Part shown: positions 1-5,432 of the stretch, one piece after another
Layout: the number at the start of each line of letters is the position of its first letter
Numbering within the stretch: the stretch's first letter is position 1
Assembly: GCA_002495845.1 (NCBI GenBank)
Contig: DAHF01000137.1
Location: forward strand, 1 to 5,657
Length of the DNA: 5,657 nt
Reading direction: 5' to 3'
Origin: Sulfolobus sp. UBA167
GTDB taxonomy: Archaea; Thermoproteota; Thermoprotei_A; Sulfolobales; Sulfolobaceae
The notes under the pieces: generated by a model
What the model was told of the DNA's origin: nothing
Databases searched by the model: none
The model's input: only the letters and a program-made list of their open reading frames with translations
Made by a program: the position numbers and the translations under genes

Positions 1-1
1 T

Positions 2-70
2 TTAGTCCCCACTAGTGGGAAAAGACTGTTTACAAGACAAAGAAATAAGATATTAGCAGGAGATTTATAA
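2..70 (+). CDS. Possible C-terminal end of an upstream gene (partial)
   Basis: An open frame enters from the window edge and runs 22 codons to TAA at 68-70. The peptide is polar and basic, with a GKRLFTRQRNK stretch, and ends in AGDL. Its codons look like normal archaeal usage, but 22 codons without a stop can easily occur by chance, and I do not recognise the family. A 12-base palindrome (8-19) lies inside it. If real, it is the tail of a plus-strand gene to the left. No function can be given. Confidence 0.3.
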   Translation, partial: LVPTSGKRLFTRQRNKILAGDL

Positions 71-304
71 TTCAAAATTAATAATTGTTTATGACATAGA
101 TAATCAAACAGCTAATCAAGGAAATTATAGCAGTTTATAAACACGGTCATCTTACCACTTGACCAGACTTTCAGCGTCTTGTAGAGGATAACTCAGGAGC
201 CTCAGTGATCGAGTATACAACGAATAGGACGGATCTTTGTTGAGTCTTCTTCGAAATCCATCCCCAGCGCTAAATGAGACATTGATAACTAACATTTGTA
301 ATAA
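71..304. other. Spacer without a recognisable intact gene
   Basis: This stretch separates the possible gene tail from the next promoter. Its first part is A/T-rich. Positions about 140-270 are less A/T-rich, and one plus frame (139-228) reads 29 codons with plausible codon use after a TGA at 136-138, but it has no convincing start and ends at TGA 229-231. It could be a decayed gene. I see no tRNA, CRISPR or rRNA signal. A TTCGAAATCC string at 249-258 resembles a tRNA T-loop but has no pairing stem. Confidence 0.4.
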
Positions 305-305
305 A

Positions 306-320
306 GAAAAGTTTTTTAAG
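306..320 (+). promoter_or_regulatory. BRE/TATA promoter of the DUF2173-like operon
   Basis: GAAAAG followed by TTTTTTAAG is a good archaeal BRE plus TATA box. The box is centred near 316, so transcription should begin around 341-345. That gives a leader of only a few bases before the ATG at 350. The same core occurs before the Rieske gene and before the gene at 5470. Confidence 0.6.
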
Positions 321-325
321 TTTCT

Positions 326-345
326 CATCTAATTAAAATTAGATG
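326..345. repeat. Perfect palindrome over the predicted transcription start
   Basis: Arms CATCTAATT and AATTAGATG are exact reverse complements separated by AA. The element begins six bases after the TATA-like core and ends four bases before the ATG. A protein dimer bound here would block RNA polymerase, so an operator for a repressor is the natural reading. A transcript would carry at most its last bases, so an RNA hairpin is unlikely. The regulator is not in the window as far as I can tell. Confidence 0.6.
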
Positions 346-349
346 AAAA

Positions 350-652
350 ATGCTCGAGAACGTTAAGGGAGTTCTATCCGTTTACAGAACGGATGGAAAA
401 TCTCTGGTGAAAATATGGGGGGATGACCTCAAAATTGACAAAGATAAATTGCTTGCCTATCTCAGGGAAAACGTAGAGATAGGCTCTTCTCAAGCTCCCA
501 GACTCGATATGGGATCTTTCCTCGGTTTCGCAATGATACTTGATGATGTAGGAATAGTGTTTGTAAATAACTACTTAGTGATAACTGATCCCATAAAGGT
601 GAACTGGGATCAAGTCATATCTTCAACTATGAAGGAGGTGACTCAGGTATGA
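350..652 (+). CDS. Small soluble DUF2173-like protein
   Basis: A 100-residue protein with no membrane segment or signal peptide, so probably cytoplasmic. The N-terminal part (VKGVLSVYRTDGK, about residues 5-17) and the C-terminal block (GFAMI at 59-63, then a hydrophobic strand and an NWDQVI end at 85-90) match the pattern I remember for DUF2173, a roughly 100-residue family of unknown function common in acidophiles and sulfur oxidisers. The assignment comes from memory of the pattern. The start is well fixed: an in-frame TGA lies at 344-346 and the promoter predicts a start site just upstream. The stop overlaps the next ATG, so both genes are co-transcribed and probably coupled in translation. 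The next protein is a paralog sharing GFAMI and the V-x-W end. Confidence 0.8.
   Translation: MLENVKGVLSVYRTDGKSLVKIWGDDLKIDKDKLLAYLRENVEIGSSQAPRLDMGSFLGFAMILDDVGIVFVNNYLVITDPIKVNWDQVISSTMKEVTQV
634..640 (+). promoter_or_regulatory. Shine-Dalgarno for the second operon gene
   Basis: GGAGGTG lies eight bases before the ATG at 649, inside the end of the first gene. This strong site fixes the start of the downstream gene. It fits the Sulfolobales habit of using Shine-Dalgarno sequences for internal operon genes while first genes are leaderless or nearly so. Confidence 0.75.
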
Positions 653-1110
653 AGGGAAAAGGAATATTGGGAGAGGTAGAAGTTGAGAACGGTTCTGTCA
701 AGGGGACTCAAGGTGACGTTAGAAACTCAGAGGAGATAGCTAAGATAGTACAGCAAAACATGGAGAAAGGAATGCAGGAGGCGAAGGATCTAGGGTTTTC
801 AGCTATCCACGGATTCGCCATGATAGGGTCGGAGAGAAGCATAGCATTCATGAAGGGGAGAGCTGTAGTGGTTAGTACCAAGGAGGTGAGTTGGCAAGAC
901 ATCTTCTTAGGTTACGTCTACTCTAAGGGTTTACTAGTGTTGGGAATACTCGTCACTATCTTAGCACTCGGAATGATGGTAACTGGAGTATTCACTGGAA
1001 TTTTCACCTGGTTTTCCCTTAATGCAAGGCTTTACTTCTCCATAGCTGCGCTAGTAGTAGGTATAAGCTTGCTAGTAGCATCTAAAAGCGAGATGAGCTA
1101 TAGATTATAG
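649..1110 (+). CDS. DUF2173-like protein with C-terminal membrane anchor
   Basis: A 153-residue protein. Residues 1-90 are a paralog of the preceding protein (KGILGEV near the N-terminus; HGFAMI at 54-59; a hydrophobic strand; VSWQDIF at 80-86). Residues about 93-115 and 126-145 form two membrane helices, so the DUF2173-like domain is tethered to the membrane and most likely faces the cytoplasm, since there is no signal sequence. The family is usually short and soluble, so the added hairpin is unusual. The ATG overlaps the previous stop as ATGA and follows a strong Shine-Dalgarno. A simple inference is that the two proteins form a heteromeric complex held at the membrane by this subunit. The biochemical role is unknown. 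Confidence 0.8.
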   Translation: MKGKGILGEVEVENGSVKGTQGDVRNSEEIAKIVQQNMEKGMQEAKDLGFSAIHGFAMIGSERSIAFMKGRAVVVSTKEVSWQDIFLGYVYSKGLLVLGILVTILALGMMVTGVFTGIFTWFSLNARLYFSIAALVVGISLLVASKSEMSYRL

Positions 1111-1170
1111 AGTATTTATATGAAATTAATTGAATTACAATCAAGTAATCTCTAGCTGTAAATACATCCA

Positions 1171-1220
1171 AATATTTTTTTAAATTCTCTTTATTTCTTT
1201 TTTATAAATATAATTTTTCG
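1171..1220 (+). terminator. T-rich terminator region after the operon
   Basis: About 60 bases after the stop there are several T runs (seven T at 1174-1181, CTTTATTTCTTTTTTATAAAT, then ATTTTTCG). Archaeal transcription ends on such T-rich stretches without needing a hairpin. Confidence 0.5.
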
Positions 1221-1270
1221 TGGGTATTTTGTATACATCCTAAAAAGGTTTTGAGATAAATCGATATAAC

Positions 1271-1284
1271 GCCAAAGCTTAAAG
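1271..1284 (+). promoter_or_regulatory. Candidate promoter of the exchanger gene
   Basis: GCCAAAGCTTAAAG has a BRE-like CCAAAG next to a weak TATA-like CTTAAA, centred about 28 bases before the GTG at 1309, as expected for a leaderless transcript. A competing A/T box (TTTTAAAA, 1295-1302) would place the start site near 1324, inside the called gene. Confidence 0.4.
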
Positions 1285-1308
1285 GGAAAGAGAGTTTTAA
1301 AAAAATTA

Positions 1309-2250
1309 GTGAACATTTACCTTTTGATACTCGAGACCGCTGTATTGATGGTTCTAACCGGAGTTTCTTCCGAGATGTTAGCTATTGGCACGGAAGAGCT
1401 GGAGAAGAGACTCGACAAGGGAATGGCCGGAGGAGTAATTCTGGGAATCATGACTGCTTTCCCGGAAACCGTCTTCGTGATCTTCGCAATTTACGACCAC
1501 TTCTACCAGGTAGCTGTAGGTTCCGCTATAGGAGGTAATATGATACTATTTACAGTAGGCATGGGAATAGTGTCCTTAACTTATTCCTTCAAGTATAAGG
1601 TAAATACCATAAAGTTAGAGAAGGACTTCTCATTGGAGATTAGATCGCTGATCATTTCAGTCTTAGTTTTGACGATAGTTACATTTTATGGAGAGCTCAA
1701 CGTCTTAACTGGTGTACTTTCCCTGATACCTTATGCGTATTACGTTACCTCAAGATATAGGGCCTACATGTCCTCAGACCGTCATGAGGGAGGAAACATC
1801 TTAAAGGGAGTATCCTTCCTTCTCGCAGGAGGAATACCTCTTGTGATAATCTCAGACCTTTTCGTTGGTAGCATTGAAAATCTAGCCATTTACACTAGCG
1901 TTCCTCCCATCATAGTCTCAATGATACTCATGCCGATAGCCGGGGAACTAGAAGAGAAGATCTCCGCAATAAGGTTGATTGTTGGGTCTCCTAACAACGT
2001 TACTACTGCAGTCATGAGCTTCGTGGGGAGTAAGATAGAAAACATGTCAGTGCTCATAGGTATTATAGGAATTTTCTCTTACGATGGTGTGTCCATAGAG
2101 AAAGACAGATTAGAGTTTTTAGGAGTGATACTTGTTACCATAGTTACAACCTTGCTCGTGAAGGATAGAAAGCTTGGAATACGAGAGGGAATATCCCTGA
2201 TTTTATTTTACTTTGTAATGGTAGGACTTATAATATTCATTTCAGCTTAA
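1309..2250 (+). CDS. CaCA-superfamily (Na+/Ca2+ exchanger-like) membrane transporter
   Basis: A 313-residue, very hydrophobic protein with about ten membrane segments in two inverted halves, the size of prokaryotic exchangers. The alpha-1 repeat is clear at residues 42-87: TAFPE at 49-53 carries the cation-binding Glu53, and GSAIGGN at 71-77 replaces the usual G-N-x-x-G-S-N. The alpha-2 repeat at about 209-255 is degenerate: AGELEE replaces TSLPEL, and GSKIEN has Lys242 where GSN normally stands. The family swaps cytoplasmic Ca2+ or another cation for Na+ or H+ across the membrane; the ion here cannot be told. GTG 1309 is the first possible start after the in-frame TAA at 1267. TTG 1324 (residue 6) and ATG 1348 (residue 14) are alternatives, but ATG 1348 would cut into the first helix. 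The gene stands alone, with its own promoter and terminator signals. Confidence 0.72.
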   Translation: MNIYLLILETAVLMVLTGVSSEMLAIGTEELEKRLDKGMAGGVILGIMTAFPETVFVIFAIYDHFYQVAVGSAIGGNMILFTVGMGIVSLTYSFKYKVNTIKLEKDFSLEIRSLIISVLVLTIVTFYGELNVLTGVLSLIPYAYYVTSRYRAYMSSDRHEGGNILKGVSFLLAGGIPLVIISDLFVGSIENLAIYTSVPPIIVSMILMPIAGELEEKISAIRLIVGSPNNVTTAVMSFVGSKIENMSVLIGIIGIFSYDGVSIEKDRLEFLGVILVTIVTTLLVKDRKLGIREGISLILFYFVMVGLIIFISA

Positions 2251-2274
2251 AGGAATAAGTTCACCGGTCCTTTA
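2248..2274 (+). terminator. Weak stem-loop over the exchanger stop codon
   Basis: TAAAGGA and TCCTTTA form a 7-bp stem around a 13-base loop that starts at the stop codon. No T run follows directly, so a terminator role is doubtful. It may be chance. Confidence 0.2.
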
Positions 2275-2405
2275 CGGTCGCTCTCATCACATTTTAAAGA
2301 TCTAGAATCAGTTAAATAAGCGTTTTTCCTATTCTTATAATTAACTTGCTAGTCATAGTCTCCTTGTATTAAGATAGATTGATAGATTTCATTAATAGAA
2401 GTATA

Positions 2406-2447
2406 ATTTTTCTTTTATTTACAGGAATATAATATTCTATTTTTTTG
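2406..2447 (+). terminator. T-rich terminator region after the exchanger gene
   Basis: T runs at 2406-2419 (ATTTTTCTTTTATT) and 2439-2446 (seven or more T) lie 150-200 bases after the stop. They are the best T-rich stop signals in this spacer. A smaller run (CGTTTTTCC) lies near 2321-2329. Confidence 0.35.
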
Positions 2448-2507
2448 TAAATCTACATCTCAAATAGATTGCTTGCTCTTTTTTACCTTCATATATACAC
2501 GACCTCT

Positions 2508-2780
2508 TTGAACGAAACTGACTTCTTCCCCGAGGTGAAAAAGTTCCTCTTATCGGAGTTACATCATCTCGCTAAGCAGTCGAGAGGGTCAGAGACCTTC
2601 ATGTTCAAATTCCTGATTGAAATAACGTCACGATTGTCCTAATAACAGCGTGAGCATGAAAACCCACGATTAGAGACGTTAAAAGTCGTTTCTCACACTT
2701 CGAGGTATTCGAATTGTTACTCATTGAAAGGTGATTTGAACCACTTGAAGAGAGGACTTTTAAATATCTTTCTTCGCTGA
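2508..2780 (+). pseudogene. Possible decayed short gene in the convergent spacer
   Basis: One plus frame reads about 88 sense codons with a TAATAA double stop in the middle (2640-2645) and a final TGA at 2778-2780. The left half contains FFPEVKKFLLSELHHLAKQ and later FMFKFLIEI, which look like an amphipathic, charged protein. The right half contains LETLKVVSHTSRY and LKRGLLNIFLR. Base composition is less A/T-rich than the spacer on its left. I do not recognise a family; an inactivated mobile-element or small regulatory gene is possible. There is no clear start or promoter. It could also be plain non-coding DNA. Confidence 0.2.
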
Positions 2781-2796
2781 CCTTCATTCTTTTTCA

Positions 2797-3588
2797 TCAA
2801 CTTTTCTTTTCGTTTTTCTTACTTATTTCCTGATAGTTAATCCTTAACTTCTTCGGAGTTTTTGGTTTCATCGCATCAAAATTTAACTTAAGCGCTACTG
2901 CAGTTAGCGAAGGAAGTAGTACGTAAGCAAGAAATAACGCAGTATCTCCCAGCGGAGAAAAAAGAATAAAGTTAGCAGAAGGTATCGCCTCCGCCAAAAG
3001 AATTGGCACTGAAATACAACAGCTCCCTCCTCCTATAACTCCTAGAAGGGGAGCCAAGACCACCACCTTAGTCCTTTTGAGATAACTCGCGTATTGCATG
3101 ACCCTAACTATATTTGCGGTAACTAAGGTTGCAATTACTAGCCCCATGGCGAGCGCATAAGACGACAGCTCGAAGTAGAAGTTGGGTGGAAAGCCTCCGA
3201 CTACTGCGGGGTTAAATAAGGCGTTATATAACAAGGCTAGCGGTGACGGAGGGAAGAAAGGAGAATACGTAAGACTAATGAAAGGTGAAGAGACTGAAAA
3301 GAGAATTCCGAATAACCCATCCAAGAGCTTCTCCAGAGCTATACTGTAAACGAAATAATGAATTGAAAGATAAATCAGGAATATAGATATCACAAGCTTA
3401 CTCATCTTAGCCTTGATCAAGGATATCTCATCCTTCATGAAGTTGAAGGAAAGAAGCAAGACGGACGACCAGAACACTACGTTGCCCACCGTAACGTAGG
3501 CGAAATATGACGGGGAGATCGGAGAGATCCAGAGTAGGAGGATCCCTGCCATGATGCCTATGACTGGATAGACTAACTTCATCTTCAT
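2797..3588 (-). CDS. Six-helix membrane protein with intramembrane SCC motif (paralog A)
   Basis: A 263-residue membrane protein I cannot assign to a named family. Helices are predicted near 5-22, 28-50, 64-86, 143-162, 176-203 and 207-235. Basic stretches at 52-64, 163-175 and the Lys-rich C-terminus should face the cytoplasm, leaving a Pro/Phe-rich loop (87-142) outside. Helix 5 carries GGGSCC (Cys190, Cys191) followed by ISVP. His77 in helix 3 is kept at the same residue number in the paralog at 4462-5244, as are Lys61, Lys64, Tyr73 and Tyr81. A-N-x-x-R (158-162) is also shared. The Cys pair plus His may bind a metal or form a redox disulfide; this is inference. The gene lies downstream of the Rieske gene but has its own promoter. 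ATG 3582, two codons in, is an equally good start. No T-rich stop signal follows its end. Confidence 0.85.
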   Translation of the reverse strand: MKMKLVYPVIGIMAGILLLWISPISPSYFAYVTVGNVVFWSSVLLLSFNFMKDEISLIKAKMSKLVISIFLIYLSIHYFVYSIALEKLLDGLFGILFSVSSPFISLTYSPFFPPSPLALLYNALFNPAVVGGFPPNFYFELSSYALAMGLVIATLVTANIVRVMQYASYLKRTKVVVLAPLLGVIGGGSCCISVPILLAEAIPSANFILFSPLGDTALFLAYVLLPSLTAVALKLNFDAMKPKTPKKLRINYQEISKKNEKKS

Positions 3589-3606
3589 TCCTAATTGCCT
3601 TCCATC

Positions 3607-3622
3607 TTTTTAAATTCTACTT
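3607..3622 (-). promoter_or_regulatory. TATA promoter of SCC paralog A
   Basis: On the minus strand GTAGAATTTAAAAAG places a TATA box centred near 3611. The predicted start site is about 3584-3587, at the start codon itself. The mRNA is therefore leaderless and may begin translation at ATG 3588 or ATG 3582. Confidence 0.5.
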
Positions 3623-3652
3623 TCATGTCTTATTAAACCTACACAAAATCAA

Positions 3653-3675
3653 ACTTTTTAAAAAAATTAAAAAGT
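3653..3675 (-). terminator. Inverted repeat with T run after the Rieske gene
   Basis: ACTTTTTAA and TTAAAAAGT are perfect 9-base arms around AAAAA. Read on the minus strand the centre is a run of seven T flanked by A/T, 65 bases after the Rieske stop. This fits a terminator that separates the Rieske transcript from the next gene. It is low-complexity sequence, so the symmetry may be partly chance. An extra binding site for the downstream promoter is the alternative. Confidence 0.45.
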
Positions 3676-3740
3676 ATAAACCGTTTAAAGATATTATAAA
3701 TAGACACTTCATTAACCTATAGCCACAGCCCTAACCCTTA

Positions 3741-4358
3741 CTATGATGAAGATGAGGAACTTGTAGCCTGCCCTACATTATTATAGATGCCATAGACGAG
3801 CCTATTGAAACCTAAAGCGTAGATGTCCCCCGTAGAGCTGTCATATTCTAGAACCAGCATAGCCAAGTACTGATTCGGATGCCCTATTACTGGTATCCCG
3901 TCCCTCGTGAGGTCATACTGTGAATAATGGTAAGGACATACGCCACATTGCGTATTAGGATCGTACCCTACTGGCCCTCCCATATGTGCACAAAGTGCAC
4001 TATAACCAACTACGTCTCCGTTGGGTCCTACTCCCCCTATAGAAGCTTTTCCTGTCCTCACAACATATGCGGGATAACCCATATACGTCACTGAAACTGG
4101 TGAGTTAACTTGTAGAGAACTATAGTTAGCGACCTTCACTTTCTGATAGGCTTGGGTTACACTCACTTTGGAAGGAACTGTTACTGTCTCTTTTTCAACT
4201 ACGGGCTGCTTTACGGTAACTGTTTCCTTCTCAAGCTTAGGAAAAACGTTACCTCCTATCACTATGCCTGCAGCTATTCCAGCTACTGCTGCCGCACCTC
4301 CAACTACTATTGCTCTCCTATTCGGGTCGACCTTGTCCTTGTCGTTTCCCTTTGACAT
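3741..4358 (-). CDS. Membrane-anchored Rieske [2Fe-2S] protein, AioB-like
   Basis: 205 residues from ATG 4358. An NRR twin-arginine motif (13-15) precedes a hydrophobic Ala/Gly-rich segment (about 16-38), so the folded protein is likely Tat-exported and held by this anchor on the outer face. A linker with two KETVTV copies follows, then the Rieske domain. Its cluster ligands are Cys123 and His125 (CAHMGG) and Cys141 and His144 (CPYH). The two cysteines of the usual Rieske disulfide are replaced by Gly128 and Tyr143; an extra Cys138 sits three residues before Cys141. The SQYDLTRDG, GHPNQYL and RLVYGIYNNV stretches resemble the arsenite oxidase small subunit AioB, but no catalytic AioA gene is adjacent, so the partner is unknown. 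The tail is poly-Ser. A TTG at 4367 is in frame but lies before the predicted start site. The SCC paralogs on both sides suggest a shared membrane complex. Confidence 0.88.
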   Translation of the reverse strand: MSKGNDKDKVDPNRRAIVVGGAAAVAGIAAGIVIGGNVFPKLEKETVTVKQPVVEKETVTVPSKVSVTQAYQKVKVANYSSLQVNSPVSVTYMGYPAYVVRTGKASIGGVGPNGDVVGYSALCAHMGGPVGYDPNTQCGVCPYHYSQYDLTRDGIPVIGHPNQYLAMLVLEYDSSTGDIYALGFNRLVYGIYNNVGQATSSSSSS

Positions 4359-4362
4359 ACTT

Positions 4363-4374
4363 ATCAATGATTAA
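4363..4374 (-). promoter_or_regulatory. Motif TTAATCATTGAT before the Rieske gene
   Basis: Read on the minus strand, this lies between the TATA box and the ATG. A near-identical TTAATCATTAGAT lies in the same position before SCC paralog B. Shared placement suggests a common regulator or a start-site element. Confidence 0.35.
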
Positions 4375-4386
4375 TAGTTATCTTTC

Positions 4387-4400
4387 TTAAAAAAGTATTT
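4387..4400 (-). promoter_or_regulatory. BRE/TATA promoter of the Rieske gene
   Basis: On the minus strand AAATAC is followed by TTTTTTAA, centred near 4390. Transcription should start about 4363, five bases before ATG 4358. This argues for the ATG start and against TTG 4367. Confidence 0.6.
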
Positions 4401-4445
4401 ATATATATGTTTGATTGGTTATATTTCTTTAGTTTATTTAAGCTG

Positions 4446-4460
4446 AAAAAACTAAAAAAA
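4446..4460 (-). terminator. T-run terminator after SCC paralog B
   Basis: Directly after the TAA the minus strand reads TTTTTTTAGTTTTTT. Two T runs this close to a stop are typical of archaeal termination, so most transcription should end before the Rieske promoter. Confidence 0.6.
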
Positions 4461-4461
4461 G

Positions 4462-5244
4462 TTAAGATAGTCTAAGGTTGCCCTTGGGAGATAGACGCTG
4501 TAATTTTACGATAACTCTGTTCATATCTCTGAGGTTAAAAACCAGGAGAACTAAGGAAGCTATAGGCAGTCCAAAGTACACGAAGGCAAAGTAAACTGGC
4601 GATGAAAGTAGGCCCACTACTGACGAGAAAGTACCAGTAGATACCGCAGCAATATAGATCAGAATTGAAGGTAAAGATAGACAACATGAGGTCCCAGAGA
4701 CTATGCCTAAAGAGGGTACAGCTACCAAGGTAGAGATAGACCTTTTTCTCTCGTCTATGAGCTTTTTGAGCTCAAAGAGCCTCTCTACGTTAGCACCTAT
4801 TAACATGGCCAACACGATTCCAACGAAGAACGTGTAAGGCGTAACATCACTCTCATATGGACCAATGAACGTGAAAAAGGCTGGACTAATGCTATCCCAA
4901 TACAAGAAGAGATAAGGGGGAGTGGGAACTGCAGCTCCCACTCCATAGCCGAAATAAGGAAAGAAATTGAAACCCCCTAAGATCATGTTGTAAAATATGC
5001 CGTATAAGGTTACATGGAAAAACAAGTAAAGCGAAAAAGATATCCAATATGCTTTAGTCTTCTTCACGTTAATCCAAGCCATTCTATAGAAACTCCTTGG
5101 AACAGCGAAAGCTATAGCGGACCAGAGGCATAATGCTGAAAGGAAAGAAGCAACTAATAAATCAGGTTTATCTGCAATTATGTAAAATACTATAGACAAA
5201 CTGACCAGCACCAATAGCAAAACTGCCCTCAAAGAACTCCTCAT
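4462..5244 (-). CDS. Six-helix membrane protein with intramembrane SCC motif (paralog B)
   Basis: A 260-residue membrane protein, clearly a diverged copy of the product of 2797-3588. Residues 61-94 align without gaps, sharing Lys61, Lys64, Phe70, Tyr73, Leu74, His77, Tyr81 and Gly91. The second half shares G-I-V-x-A at 142-146, A-N-x-x-R (151-155), PSLG at 177-180 and SGTSCC (Cys187, Cys188) followed by LSLP. Helices are predicted near 6-24, 28-47, 65-87, 136-156, 171-200 and 206-238, with the basic loops and C-terminus inside and a Pro/Tyr/Phe-rich loop (88-135) outside. No signal peptide or known catalytic domain is visible. Candidate roles are a metal-binding or thiol-redox subunit next to the Rieske protein; I cannot name the family. 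ATG 5244 follows a good promoter by about nine bases. It is transcribed divergently from the anchored protein at 5470. Confidence 0.85.
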   Translation of the reverse strand: MRSSLRAVLLLVLVSLSIVFYIIADKPDLLVASFLSALCLWSAIAFAVPRSFYRMAWINVKKTKAYWISFSLYLFFHVTLYGIFYNMILGGFNFFPYFGYGVGAAVPTPPYLFLYWDSISPAFFTFIGPYESDVTPYTFFVGIVLAMLIGANVERLFELKKLIDERKRSISTLVAVPSLGIVSGTSCCLSLPSILIYIAAVSTGTFSSVVGLLSSPVYFAFVYFGLPIASLVLLVFNLRDMNRVIVKLQRLSPKGNLRLS

Positions 5245-5250
5245 GAGCCC

Positions 5251-5263
5251 ATCTAATGATTAA
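5251..5263 (-). promoter_or_regulatory. Motif TTAATCATTAGAT before SCC paralog B
   Basis: This minus-strand motif differs by one inserted A from TTAATCATTGAT before the Rieske gene. It has the same position between TATA box and start codon. The predicted start site (about 5253) falls within it. Confidence 0.35.
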
Positions 5264-5273
5264 GTGAGACTCA

Positions 5274-5290
5274 TTATTTTTAAGGCTTCT
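5274..5290 (-). promoter_or_regulatory. TATA promoter of SCC paralog B
   Basis: The minus strand reads GAAGCCTTAAAAATAA, a TATA-like box centred near 5280. It predicts a start site about nine bases before ATG 5244. Confidence 0.5.
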
Positions 5291-5432
5291 TCACAAGTTA
5301 TTAACGAATAGAAGCTTTTTAATATTTAAAAATAAAAAATTAATAGGAAGATAGTTTAAAACTTAGTGATCATCTTTATAGTTTATTTATTAGTTAATTA
5401 AATTATAAATAAATTTTTCATTAAATATTATG

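Noticed and set aside
8..19. Palindrome CCCACTAGTGGG
   Set aside because: It is only 12 bases, lies inside the possible upstream gene tail and is not linked to a promoter or T run. It may be part of a larger element cut by the window edge, but nothing supports that.
249..258. TTCGAAATCC, similar to a tRNA T-loop
   Set aside because: The flanks do not form a T stem, and no D or anticodon arm is seen upstream. It is not a tRNA or an obvious attachment site.
708..902. 64-codon minus-strand frame
   Set aside because: It is antisense to the second DUF2173-like gene, which has a strong Shine-Dalgarno, operon overlap and a paralog. This is a shadow frame.
2605..2787. 60-codon minus-strand frame just after SCC paralog A
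   Set aside because: It starts nine bases after the stop of paralog A but has no Shine-Dalgarno, odd Ser/Asn-rich composition and no recognisable motif. It is antisense to the coding-like plus-strand remnant. Translation cannot be excluded, but support is too weak.
4152..4374. Two plus-strand frames of 67 and 68 codons
   Set aside because: Both are antisense to the N-terminal part of the Rieske gene and have low-complexity Ser/Tyr/Cys or Thr/Pro content. These are shadow frames.
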